DNA of 11,476 nucleotides from Candidatus Sumerlaeota bacterium (GCA_026398575.1 JAPLSP010000559.1:1-11476); one strand, 5' to 3'; counted from the stretch's first letter, positions 1 to 7,151 are shown. Translations and numbers: made by a program. The notes: a model not told the origin generated them from the letters alone.

Positions 1-2141
1 CCGCCTGCTGATGCGTTGGCAGATTTGAATCTCCGAGTTTCCTTGCCTGCGCTGTCGAATCGAACGAATTCCAAATCATTCGGCGCTTCGGTTTGGATGA
101 GCAGCTTGTCTTTGCCGCCGCCGGTCAGCGCGATTTCAACATTCAATTCCGAAGAGGCCGGTGTGAGCCGTTTGATCTTGCACGGGAAAGCGTCTTGTCG
201 TGGGTGGCGCGGCGCCAGGATAAAAGCCATACCGCACGGACCGCTGGACTTCCAGCGAAAGATCGCCGTGGGGATCGGACGCAATACATTGTGCTGGCCG
301 GTGGGCAGCCAGCCTTGAACCTCGGGCTTCGTCTGGCCTTTCGCAATCTCAACCGTGAATCCGGCTTCCAGCAGCGGCAGGATGGAAAGGCCCTTGCCGC
401 TATCATCCACCGAAACGCTGTGCGTGACGGGATTCACCACCGCCTCGTTTGCGTCCAAGTGGAACAGGATTTCGTAACTGTGTTCCTTTGCATCGCCGGG
501 CTGGAGCGTATCCACGACAATCCAGTAGTCGGGTTTCGCGAACAGGACCTGCCGCGTGTGGGTTGTCTGCACTTCGTTGCGCGGACCGTAACCGGAATCG
601 TAGCGGCCCATGGCATAGTCGAAATCGGCGCCGCTCCGCCAATGCGCGTCTTCCGGCGTCTTGACCACGAACGTCTCGCGATGCGTGCGGCGATTCTGGT
701 CAAGGCCATCCACGCGCATGGTATTATGGGCCCGCGTGGACAGCACATAGCGCCGCCAGTCGGACTGGTCATAGTCATAATTGCCGCCCTCGGTGAGAAT
801 GGTCTTGCGGCCGGTGTGGACAAGGATATTGAGTTTGTCCTCATGCTGATGGCCGCCGCCGTAAGGGCCGGTTTCAAAAAACAGATAGTCGTCATCCGGC
901 CCCCATCCTGTCCGCATGACGTGCCAACCGGCGTAGGGCAGGCTCCATGACGCATGGTCCGGCGCGGCGCCCGCTTTGCGCTCGGTTGCAAAGAATTCAA
1001 AGTCCTTTCGTTGCGGAAACAGCTCGAAGCCTTTGGCCATGTACGCGCCGATCTTGCCCCAGCCGCCGTCATTCAGCGAAGGCATGCGGCCATCCGGCAT
1101 CACGATGGCCTCGAAATACTCAAACATCTTTTCCAGTCCCGCGGCAAAGCCGTCCGGAAGCGTGACGTTATTGCGGCGCGCCAATTCGATCACGCTCAAG
1201 TAATTCGAGACGCTGACCCAGTGATAGCCGGTGGCGAGCTCGATTTGCGAGCCATCGGGATAGAACTGGCTGCGGCAGGTTTGCGTCAATCGTTCTTTTG
1301 CCGTCCGCAGCCATACGCTCGATTCCTTGAATTCCGGCAGCATGACAGCCAGTGTGAAAAGCCCCGCTGTTTCCATCGCGCCCCAGTTGCTCTGCGGGCG
1401 GAAAGCGCGCGCGTCCATCAAGTAGCGCGCATGGTCCAGGAACGACCGCAACATGCGGCAGCGCGACTCGACGTCGAAGGAAGGAGAGTCCTTGAATGCG
1501 CCGTACGCCTGCCACCACGTCTGCGCCATGCGGATGCCGGCGTCGAGCGAGAGAGGGGATTTGCCCTTATCGAAAAACGGCCCTTCGATCCACGACTTGG
1601 AGATGAAGACCGGCATCGCCTCGGTCCAGCCATTCACCTGCGCCGCGAACTCCCGCGCATATTTTTCGTCCCGGGTTGCGGTGTATGCCCGGGCAAGAGT
1701 GATCCAGTGAAAGTGGCGGTTGAGACATATAGGCCATTGCTCGTAGTCGGGCGGGTCTTCATTCCATCGGATGGCTCGCTCCAGTTTGGCAGGCGGGCAG
1801 TTGACAAACCGGAAAATATGCTCGCATATTTCATCCGCATCCTTGCGCGCGGCGCCGCCACTATCGGGCGCGATGACGGGGCCGACGGGTTTCTGGCGAG
1901 TTTGAAAATGCCTGGCCAACGCTATCTTTGCCGCCGCGATGTCATCGCGAGATAAAGCCTCGCGAACGGGCAACAACTCCGGCCTCTCAAGGTCCAGCGC
2001 CGCCAGCATTTCCTGGTCCGTGACGCCGCGGGATTTATGCTCCAGGGTACTGGTGGTTGATGTTTGTACGGAAGCTGCGCCGCCGCTCAAAAAAGAAAGG
2101 CTAAGGATAATAGCAGAGGCTTTCATCACAAAAGTGGTCAT
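1..2141 (-). CDS. Heparinase II/III-family polysaccharide lyase, secreted (3' end outside window)
   Basis: The reading frame is open for 713 codons from the ATG at 2141 to the window edge, with no stop, so the C-terminus is missing. An N-terminal hydrophobic stretch (about residues 6-24) looks like a signal peptide, so the enzyme probably acts in the periplasm or outside the cell. Residues about 100-350 fit the alpha/alpha toroid domain and include SNWGAMETAG (251-260) and ELATGYHW (301-308). Residues about 400-640 fit the Heparinase_II_III beta-sandwich, with the hallmark GGGHQHEDKLN (428-438) and STRAHNTMRVDG (468-479). By analogy with the family, Asn252, Tyr306 and His431 are candidate beta-elimination catalytic residues. 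The substrate could be a uronate-containing polymer such as a glycosaminoglycan or alginate, and cannot be decided from sequence. The start at 2141 has AGGA 11 bases upstream; a second ATG at 2126 lacks a ribosome-binding site. It is probably the last seen gene of the leftward operon with the GH5 gene. Confidence 0.9.
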   Translation of the reverse strand, partial: MTTFVMKASAIILSLSFLSGGAASVQTSTTSTLEHKSRGVTDQEMLAALDLERPELLPVREALSRDDIAAAKIALARHFQTRQKPVGPVIAPDSGGAARKDADEICEHIFRFVNCPPAKLERAIRWNEDPPDYEQWPICLNRHFHWITLARAYTATRDEKYAREFAAQVNGWTEAMPVFISKSWIEGPFFDKGKSPLSLDAGIRMAQTWWQAYGAFKDSPSFDVESRCRMLRSFLDHARYLMDARAFRPQSNWGAMETAGLFTLAVMLPEFKESSVWLRTAKERLTQTCRSQFYPDGSQIELATGYHWVSVSNYLSVIELARRNNVTLPDGFAAGLEKMFEYFEAIVMPDGRMPSLNDGGWGKIGAYMAKGFELFPQRKDFEFFATERKAGAAPDHASWSLPYAGWHVMRTGWGPDDDYLFFETGPYGGGHQHEDKLNILVHTGRKTILTEGGNYDYDQSDWRRYVLSTRAHNTMRVDGLDQNRRTHRETFVVKTPEDAHWRSGADFDYAMGRYDSGYGPRNEVQTTHTRQVLFAKPDYWIVVDTLQPGDAKEHSYEILFHLDANEAVVNPVTHSVSVDDSGKGLSILPLLEAGFTVEIAKGQTKPEVQGWLPTGQHNVLRPIPTAIFRWKSSGPCGMAFILAPRHPRQDAFPCKIKRLTPASSELNVEIALTGGGKDKLLIQTEAPNDLEFVRFDSAGKETRRFKSANASAG

Positions 2142-2236
2142 AGGCGCCAAAATCCTAAACAACGCATCCTGCGATTTGCCGAAAGATATTCCAGCCAACC
2201 TTGGTTGCGGGAAGCTATTGGCTGTTATGGAATGGA
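2142..2236. other. 95-bp gap inside the leftward operon
   Basis: This gap lies between the stop of the 71-aa gene and the start of the lyase gene. It holds a weak ribosome-binding site (AGGA, complement of 2153-2156) and a five-base dyad CAACC/GGTTG at 2196-2207 with a loop of only two bases. No convincing terminator or promoter is visible, so the lyase is probably co-transcribed with the genes to its right. Confidence 0.4.
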
Positions 2237-2452
2237 TTATGAAATCGTTTTCAGCCTCGGGCTCGTTCCGGCGATTTTCATCTGCTCCATACGCTCGATC
2301 ATTTCGCGGGAGCGTTCGTCAGCTAAGTCCATCATTCGAAGAATAGCCTCGTGCGGCGGCAGGCCGGCAACTTCCTCATTGCGAATGCGTTTCCATTCTC
2401 GGACTTCTTTCATAGCTGCCGATTCGGGGATTTCTTTAACATCAAATATCAT
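2237..2452 (-). CDS. 71-aa hypothetical protein translationally coupled to the GH5 gene
   Basis: This small gene encodes 71 residues. The start is set by a perfect AGGAGG (complement of 2459-2464) six bases before the ATG, and that ATG overlaps the GH5 stop in an ATGA arrangement (2449-2452). The two proteins are therefore probably made by coupled translation. The product is charged and predicted helical, with a segment rich in Glu, Arg and Met (about residues 12-60) and no signal peptide or membrane segment, so it should stay in the cytoplasm even though its neighbour is exported. The core (AAMKEVREW, then EEVAGLPPHEAI) has a spacing loosely like the 82-aa antitoxin-like proteins at 6572-7076 (KMKHDI, then EEIKDLSSEE). 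This is a weak resemblance, not an assignment. A longer reading of the same frame starting at 2764 lies inside the GH5 gene and is rejected. Function unknown. Confidence 0.75.
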   Translation of the reverse strand: MIFDVKEIPESAAMKEVREWKRIRNEEVAGLPPHEAILRMMDLADERSREMIERMEQMKIAGTSPRLKTIS

Positions 2453-4431
2453 AAACCGCCTCCTATGTGATATATCTCCACCCGATCCAGCTCCGCCGGC
2501 CCGTTCCATTTGATTCTCACAAAGCGCTGCCCTGCCGGCGTGGCGGCTTGATATTCGACCATCACTCGTTTCTGCTTGCCGGCGGCGCCGCCGGGAGGGC
2601 TGGGCAAATGGCGTTCGCGGCGCTCGGGCTTGAGGTCGGTATAGTTTGCGCCATCCGGCGAGACTTGCAGGCTCAATTCCGAAGCAGGGCCGGCATTGGG
2701 GTCGTTGTAGAAAGCAACAACGCTGACAGACTCGATGGCGCCGGGAACGCGATAGGCCAGCCATTCATTGGCGGCGGCTTTCGCGCGGAAAAGATATTCG
2801 GCATAGACGGCGTTGTAGTCGTTCGTCAGGGTAAGGCTGCTGGATTTGGCGCACGCGCGGGAGAAATCCTGCAATTCGTCAACGAGGCAGACGCGTTTAA
2901 CTTGCACAGGCCCGACGACGTTGGATGGCTGGGAGACGCCGGAAGCATTGCGGGCGATAACGCGATAGAACCACGTCTGTCCGGCGCGGGCGGTGGCGTC
3001 GCTGAAGAGCGGGTGGTAGGCCACATCGGCGTCGCAGACGTTGTTTGCGATCACGACCCACGGGCCTCCGGCTTGCGGCGCGCGCTCGATGTCATAGCCG
3101 GAGGCGCCCGCCGAGCCGCGCCATGAGAAGAGCGGCGTCTCGCCAATGGGCAGCAACTCGGGCGCGCCGGGCGCGGGCACGGGCGCTATCGGCAAGCCCT
3201 GAATCCGGAACGCCGTTTCGCGCATGGCGTTCATGACGCCCTGCTCGCGCTGCGCGTCGGCGCTCGGAAAGCCGGGCCAGTGATACGACCATACGCTCGG
3301 GTAGGTCATGATCTGGTGCCAGTAGAAGCCGCCGTTCTGATGGTGGAAATACATGCTCCAGATCATCGCGCCGGCCATGCCTTCTTGGCCGCGAACGTAG
3401 TCCAGAAACTCGCGCGTCTTATCCACCACGTTGTCATGCGTGAACATCTTGCCGTCAATATAAGGCCCGAATTCGCCGATGAACATCGGGCGCTGGCCTT
3501 TGAGGGACGCGACTTCCTTGCGGCAGGCGGCGGGCCAGCCTGCGCCCACACCCGGATAGTTTCCATAGAGATGCCGCGTATAGAGATCAATATTTGGGTC
3601 AATAACCATCGGCGCGCCGGGGCGATGGCGCGTCTCGGCCACCAGATGATTCGAGTCGAGGCTCTTGATATAAGCGGCCATTTCCGCCAGCCATTCCGTC
3701 GTGGCGCTGTGCATTTCATTGCCGAATTGCCACGCGAGAATGGCCTTGTCTTCCTTGTAAGTCACGCCTGTGATGGTGTTGACGCGGTTGATCACATAGC
3801 GGACCGTGGCCTTGTAGTCTTCCTTCAGCTGCGGATCGGTGTAGAACTCCCCGGTCTTTTTGCCGCGATGCGCCGCATAGTTCTGGATGCCGCCGAGGTA
3901 GCTGCCCGACTCCGCCGTGAAATCGAAGACCACGCGCACGCCATAGCGGTTGGCCAACGCCAGAATATTATCCACGACTTTGAAAGACTCGTCATTGAAC
4001 TGGCCAGGGCCTTGTACATAATGCCAAGTCATCTTTCCGCCCTCGGTTTTTGCCTTGGGGTCGCGGATCGGCAGATTCCAGAGCCGCACCACGCGCAGGT
4101 TCATCTGATCCAGAGTCTTGAAGCCATCCTCCTGCTCCCACGGCGTGGGCAGTGTCAGCCGCTCCGGCAGAAAGAGCGTCCAGTCATAAGGCAGGATCAA
4201 TCCCGGCATGTTGGCGCCGATGAATCGGAACTCCTTGTCGCCGTCCATCAGTTTGGCGCCGGAGCGCGTGATGAAGCGCTGGAGCCTGGATGCGGCAGGG
4301 GCGTCGGGCGCCGGGGATGGGGCAGGCGCCGCGAATGTGGCGGGCATTGTCCCCGCGCCCCCGGCTACGCCGGCAAGCGCCAGGGCCAGAATACTTGCCG
4401 CCAGGGAATATACCGGTCTGTTCCTGGTCAT
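2449..4431 (-). CDS. Secreted GH5-family glycoside hydrolase (mannanase/cellulase-like) with FnIII and C-terminal modules
   Basis: This 660-aa enzyme should hydrolyse a beta-linked polysaccharide. An N-terminal hydrophobic region (about 8-27) and an Ala/Pro-rich linker (about 28-48) suggest export. Residues about 50-415 form a GH5-type (beta/alpha)8 barrel: FRFIGANMPG near the start, ILAWQFGNEM (231-240) with Glu239 as the likely acid/base, and FIGEFGP (317-323) with Glu320 as the likely nucleophile, followed by MIWSMYFHHQNGGFYWH (356-372). The layout is nearest to bacterial mannan endo-1,4-beta-mannosidase-like GH5 proteins, but cellulase or another beta-glycanase activity is possible. Residues about 420-510 look like a fibronectin type III domain (FYRVIARNASGVSQPS, 488-503). 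Residues about 515-660 look like a beta-sandwich, perhaps for carbohydrate binding. The start at 4431 has GGAG 11 bases upstream. It heads the leftward operon with the 71-aa protein and the lyase. Confidence 0.88.
   Translation of the reverse strand: MTRNRPVYSLAASILALALAGVAGGAGTMPATFAAPAPSPAPDAPAASRLQRFITRSGAKLMDGDKEFRFIGANMPGLILPYDWTLFLPERLTLPTPWEQEDGFKTLDQMNLRVVRLWNLPIRDPKAKTEGGKMTWHYVQGPGQFNDESFKVVDNILALANRYGVRVVFDFTAESGSYLGGIQNYAAHRGKKTGEFYTDPQLKEDYKATVRYVINRVNTITGVTYKEDKAILAWQFGNEMHSATTEWLAEMAAYIKSLDSNHLVAETRHRPGAPMVIDPNIDLYTRHLYGNYPGVGAGWPAACRKEVASLKGQRPMFIGEFGPYIDGKMFTHDNVVDKTREFLDYVRGQEGMAGAMIWSMYFHHQNGGFYWHQIMTYPSVWSYHWPGFPSADAQREQGVMNAMRETAFRIQGLPIAPVPAPGAPELLPIGETPLFSWRGSAGASGYDIERAPQAGGPWVVIANNVCDADVAYHPLFSDATARAGQTWFYRVIARNASGVSQPSNVVGPVQVKRVCLVDELQDFSRACAKSSSLTLTNDYNAVYAEYLFRAKAAANEWLAYRVPGAIESVSVVAFYNDPNAGPASELSLQVSPDGANYTDLKPERRERHLPSPPGGAAGKQKRVMVEYQAATPAGQRFVRIKWNGPAELDRVEIYHIGGGL
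2459..2464 (-). promoter_or_regulatory. Strong ribosome-binding site of the 71-aa gene
   Basis: The plus strand reads CCTCCT, giving AGGAGG on the minus strand, six bases from the ATG at 2452. It lies inside the last codons of the GH5 gene and decides the start of the overlapping small gene. Confidence 0.8.
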
Positions 4432-4919
4432 CGTTTTGATTGCTCCGATATGTCGTTAGTATGCGCGCGCGAGCATAATTATCCGCTTGCACGGCAGCTG
4501 CTCAAGGCCAATCTGCCTCTCTTGGGAATCAAGGGTGCGTCCCGCGCTGCAGCTTGGCAAGGCCAAAGCCTGCATTCGCCGAGAAAGGAAAAATGTGATC
4601 TACCAAGATTGGCGGCGAATGGTAGGCCGGCCCGCTCCGTCGGGCGGCGCCGCGCGCTCATGAACCAGCCGGGCAGTATTAGCGCGCGTGGCCGCCCGAC
4701 GGAACGGGCCGGCCTACCAGTCGCCGCCAATTCAAAGAAGAACGCTGGACCCTACTTAAGGCTTACTGCAAAGCTATAACGCGGGATGTGCCCGGGAATC
4801 AATAGACGCCCGGGATCAGCTGCGCTTGAGTTTTTCCATTGACTGGGAAATTGCATGCGCTAAAAGAAGCGCAGCGTTTGCGTGTTGCTAAAGCCTGCAA
4901 GCCCCAAGGAGAGGATATT
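4432..4919. other. Divergent intergenic region with large inverted repeat
   Basis: No gene is supported in this 488-bp gap between the leftward GH5 gene and the rightward 460-aa gene, so promoters for both should lie here. Besides the inverted repeat at 4608-4731, the octamer GCCCGGGA occurs twice (4790-4797 and 4808-4815, start-to-start spacing 18). A small hairpin TGCGC/GCGCA (4856-4873) lies in the probable leader of the rightward gene. No clear -35/-10 pair was identified. Confidence 0.5.
4608..4731. repeat. Large imperfect inverted repeat, copy 1 of a dispersed element
   Basis: The arms at 4608-4648 and 4691-4731 (41 bases each) are reverse complements with two mismatches. The core is GTAGGCCGGCCCG, then TCCGTCGGGCGGC. 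An inner stem GCGCGCT/AGCGCGC (4652-4658 and 4681-4687) extends the fold. The left arm, counted from 4606, matches the right arm of the element at the window end in 40 of 43 positions, so these are copies of one dispersed family. It lies upstream of both flanking genes, so it is not the terminator of either. It is best read as a REP- or MITE-like element. The antisense ORFs here that encode RPARSVGR-type peptides are by-products of the repeat. Confidence 0.85.
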
Positions 4920-6302
4920 ATGAATGAGAAAAGCATAGGGATTTATTTTTTTGCAGCAACAACCTCACTCTGCCTGCTTGCGGCTTGGAGCCAGGGGAAG
5001 GGCATTGACATCACGCACACCTTTGCCAACGTGGATCAATTGGCCGTGGACAATCAGGGCAAGATGATTGCCCTCACAACGGAATATGATTCCCCGGCCT
5101 CGACCGCCACCCTTACAGCCGCCAGGATCAGCATAAAGAATCAGAAGGACGCCGAAACATTTTCGGGCGCGCTGGCGGAAGCGGCGGGCATTCCCAAGAT
5201 ATTGGGACACGCCTTACTGACGGACGCCTTTCGCGGCAATCAATTTGTGGCCGATATCAAGTCTGCGGACACCTGGAAATTCGTCAGCTACATCGCCAGC
5301 AAAAAGGCGATCAAGAATAGCGGCGAGCTCGCGGTGGATACGCAGACAACGCGCATCGTGGACTGCCTGGGCTTTCGCGGAAACTCCAGCAATGTCGTGA
5401 TCCGGACCATGACTGCCGCGGATAATTCCGCCGAGCGATACACAACCGGAACGGTCGCAATCAATCTATACCGCTTTCCCAAACTGAAATCCTCGGGCAA
5501 GACGCTGGATTGCGGCGCCGTCAGCAATATGCAGGAAGACGTCCGCTTCACAGGCGACGGCGCCGTTGTTCTTACGGACTATGCGGCTTCCGGCGACAAG
5601 TTTTCCGAAACGCTCACCTACAAGCCCTTCTCTGGCAAGGGATGGACCCATAAGGTGCAGGACGCCACGGCATGCGACTATACGATCGGCGGCGATCTGA
5701 TTGCTCTGAACATCGAAACCAGCGGCAGCCAGACGCTCTCCGCCAGCGCGACGGCGAAGAACAAGAATGGCAAGACGTATTGCGAAGGTCCGTTGCCCGA
5801 ACTGAGCGGTTTGAGCGGCCTTTATCAAGGCATACAACTTCAGGCTTTCTCAAGAAATACGCTGATCGTTTCTTACGCTCAGATGCAAGACGCCCAATCC
5901 GCCGCGAGTCCTCTGAATTTCACCTTCATCGCCTATCGCCTCACGAAGAAAGGCTTCCTCAAAATCGCAACGCTCGCCGCGTCCATTCCCTCGCAGCCCG
6001 ATGCCGACATTACCTATCGGGCCATGGGAGTCGCAAAACTGCAAGGCGCTCGCGTTCTCATAGAGACTTATGTCTTTGCGCAAAAAACGGACCCGGTCAC
6101 ACATATCAGCGCAATAACAATGAATAGCGACAAATTTGAATGGTACACTCTGTCCAAACTCAAGGCGACCGGAAAAATCATCGAAAACAGCGACGCCCAG
6201 GAGTTCTTCGCCGGATTCAACGGCCCCTTTATCACTTTCCTTAAAGAGACCAACGGCGCCAACGGCCAGTTCAGCGGCGCGCTCACGTTGAAGCGCTATT
6301 AA
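4920..6302 (+). CDS. Unrecognised secreted protein, about 460 aa
   Basis: The start at 4920 is preferred over an in-frame ATG at 4839: AAGGAG lies eight bases before it (4906-4911), and the protein then begins with a charged MNEK and a hydrophobic stretch (YFFAATTSLCLLAAW, about residues 9-23). This is a likely signal peptide or lipoprotein-like leader, with a Cys in the hydrophobic part but no clean lipobox. The remaining residues are rich in Thr, Ser, Ala, Gly and Asn with alternating hydrophobic residues, as in an extracellular all-beta protein. Segments such as FANVDQLAVDNQGKMIALTT and VRFTGDGAVVLTDY resemble blades of a propeller that reads out stored values, but no named repeat can be proven. 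I recognise no catalytic motif. It is the only plus-strand gene in this part and has no obvious operon partner. Function unknown. Confidence 0.8.
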   Translation: MNEKSIGIYFFAATTSLCLLAAWSQGKGIDITHTFANVDQLAVDNQGKMIALTTEYDSPASTATLTAARISIKNQKDAETFSGALAEAAGIPKILGHALLTDAFRGNQFVADIKSADTWKFVSYIASKKAIKNSGELAVDTQTTRIVDCLGFRGNSSNVVIRTMTAADNSAERYTTGTVAINLYRFPKLKSSGKTLDCGAVSNMQEDVRFTGDGAVVLTDYAASGDKFSETLTYKPFSGKGWTHKVQDATACDYTIGGDLIALNIETSGSQTLSASATAKNKNGKTYCEGPLPELSGLSGLYQGIQLQAFSRNTLIVSYAQMQDAQSAASPLNFTFIAYRLTKKGFLKIATLAASIPSQPDADITYRAMGVAKLQGARVLIETYVFAQKTDPVTHISAITMNSDKFEWYTLSKLKATGKIIENSDAQEFFAGFNGPFITFLKETNGANGQFSGALTLKRY

Positions 6303-6324
6303 TGCCCCTCCAAACGTATGCGTT

Positions 6325-6379
6325 TCTGCGAATTTAATGGACGGCGCGGTTCACGCAGTGCAATAGTTCAACGACGCGC
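6325..6379 (+). repeat. Left copy of 55-bp imperfect direct repeat flanking the PIN/antitoxin cassette
   Basis: This stretch aligns without gaps to 7152-7206 with 46 of 55 bases identical (shared blocks ATGGACGGCGCG and GCAATAGTTCA). The two copies are 827 bp apart and bracket the PIN remnant and both 82-aa genes. Each copy lies in a short open frame (6318-6398 here, 26 codons). Five of the nine differences are silent third-position changes in that frame, hinting at former coding sequence. Confidence 0.8.
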
Positions 6380-6438
6380 AAACGCGCAGTCTGTGTGAAA
6401 ATGGTTGTTATTTTCGATTGCGACAGGAGCATCGCGGC

Positions 6439-6446
6439 GGAGGTGA
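6439..6446 (+). promoter_or_regulatory. Perfect Shine-Dalgarno of the broken PIN gene
   Basis: GGAGGTGA lies four bases before the ATG at 6451. This strong signal supports 6451 as the real start of the now-broken toxin gene. It may still recruit ribosomes that reach the overlapping downstream gene. Confidence 0.8.
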
Positions 6447-6450
6447 TGAT

Positions 6451-6575
6451 ATGAACCGGAAATGGCGCCTGTACTTGGACACCTCGGTCTTCGGTGGTGC
6501 TTCGATACGGTCGAAGGTTGGACTGAAGATTCGCGCCGGGTCATAGACTCTTTTCTCCAAGGTAAACTTCAATGA
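6451..6575 (+). pseudogene. PIN-domain (VapC-like) toxin remnant, frameshifted and truncated
   Basis: The start reads MNRKWRLYLDTSVFGG, the typical first strand of a PIN-domain ribonuclease with its first metal-binding Asp (residue 10). The zero frame then ends at a TAG (6544-6546). If one base is restored near 6497, the protein continues as G-C-F-D-T-V-E-G-W-T-E-D-S-R-R-V-I-D and ends LQGKLQ at a TGA (6573-6575) that overlaps the ATG of the next gene. Even repaired it would have only about 41 residues against roughly 130-150 for PIN toxins, so the later acidic residues and most of the fold are gone. A one-base deletion and a larger internal deletion both seem needed. The kept stop/start overlap suggests the gene was once translationally coupled to its partner. 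It cannot be an active nuclease. Confidence 0.8.
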
Positions 6576-6820
6576 ATAGCGATTTCTGGAAACAATTTCC
6601 CATTATTCCCGGCTTCGACTGCTTGAAAATGAAGCACGACATTCAAGCGAAGATTCACGAAGAGACGAAACACATGACCCAGGAGCAACGTCTGGAGTAC
6701 TACCGCTCCGGAGCGAAAAAATTACGCAGGCGTAGCCGTCTCACGACGCCGCAGAACGAGCCACTGTTCGTAAAGGAAAAGTCCGCATCATACAGCGCGA
6801 AAGCCCACCGGAAGGATTGA
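6572..6820 (+). CDS. 82-aa antitoxin-like protein, copy 1
   Basis: This small, charged, probably cytoplasmic protein has 82 residues. Its key block IPGFDCLKMKHDIQAKI (12-28) is followed by an acidic helix and a basic LRRRSR stretch (51-56). It lies directly after the PIN remnant and its ATG overlaps the remnant's repaired-frame stop. Small proteins with an FDC-x-x-MK block and an E-E-x-x-x-[MLS]-x-x-E region are, from memory, often found as partners of PIN toxins, so an antitoxin role is inferred, not shown. AAGG about nine bases upstream may serve as the ribosome-binding site. It is about 60% identical (49/82, no gaps) to the next gene. With its toxin dead it is an orphan, or it may act on a PIN protein encoded elsewhere. 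Confidence 0.75.
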   Translation: MNSDFWKQFPIIPGFDCLKMKHDIQAKIHEETKHMTQEQRLEYYRSGAKKLRRRSRLTTPQNEPLFVKEKSASYSAKAHRKD

Positions 6821-6827
6821 AGGTTCC

Positions 6828-7076
6828 ATGAATGAGGAATTCTGGAAGAGATTCCCAACCATCCCCGGTTTTGACTGCCTGAAGATGAAGCACGACATTC
6901 AGGCGAAGATCTATGAAGAGATCAAGGACCTGTCATCCGAGGAACGGGTGGCCTACTTCAACCGTGCGGGCGCCGAGTTTCGTCGGCGCGGCCGTATCGC
7001 GGCTCGTGATGCCGAACCATTGCTCGTAAAGGAAGAGTCCGCATCCTACGGCGCAAAACCACCCCGGAAAGATTGA
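6828..7076 (+). CDS. 82-aa antitoxin-like protein, copy 2 (tandem paralogue)
   Basis: It has the same length as the upstream gene and aligns without gaps: 49 of 82 residues are identical. The block IPGFDCLKMKHDIQAKI (12-28) is fully conserved, as are most of the tail positions (EPL-VKE-SASY-AK, then RKD). The middle (34-62), which probably forms the acidic helix and basic arm, has diverged most. It starts seven bases after the stop of copy 1, with GAAGG five to six bases before the ATG, so the two are co-transcribed. The 256-bp repeat unit shows an old tandem duplication. Both copies have stayed open despite the divergence, which suggests they were kept by selection. Function inferred as antitoxin-like; no DNA-binding fold is proven. 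Confidence 0.75.
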   Translation: MNEEFWKRFPTIPGFDCLKMKHDIQAKIYEEIKDLSSEERVAYFNRAGAEFRRRGRIAARDAEPLLVKEESASYGAKPPRKD

Positions 7077-7151
7077 TCCGGCGCTCGAGAAGTTTCAGAA
7101 GGTCAGCAAGGCGCTGAATCTTCTCGGGTATATGGGTATCTCCCATGTATG

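Noticed and set aside
93..1955. Two long plus-strand open frames (285 and 333 codons) opposite the lyase gene
   Set aside because: They lie antisense to a clear heparinase II/III frame and encode Arg/Ala/His-rich sequence without motifs; they are by-products of GC-rich codon use.
4479..4730. Short ORFs across the inverted repeats encoding RPARSVGRP-like peptides (also 11194-11472)
   Set aside because: The peptide is just the translation of the repeat arms and appears wherever the element lies.
3280..4779. A 499-codon plus-strand open frame opposite the GH5 gene
   Set aside because: It mirrors the GH5 coding strand and ends beyond the inverted repeat; no start signal or family motif, and the minus-strand GH5 motifs are decisive.
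6312..6325. AAACG/CGTTT hairpin after the 460-aa gene as a terminator
   Set aside because: The stem has only five pairs, is AT-rich, and no T-run follows.
6325..6379. Possible remnant of an IS200/REP-type Y1 transposase start (L-R-I, then F-D-G-A-L-like pieces) in the 55-bp repeats
   Set aside because: The match needs several assumed small deletions in 55 bases and lacks the HUH motif; too short to claim.
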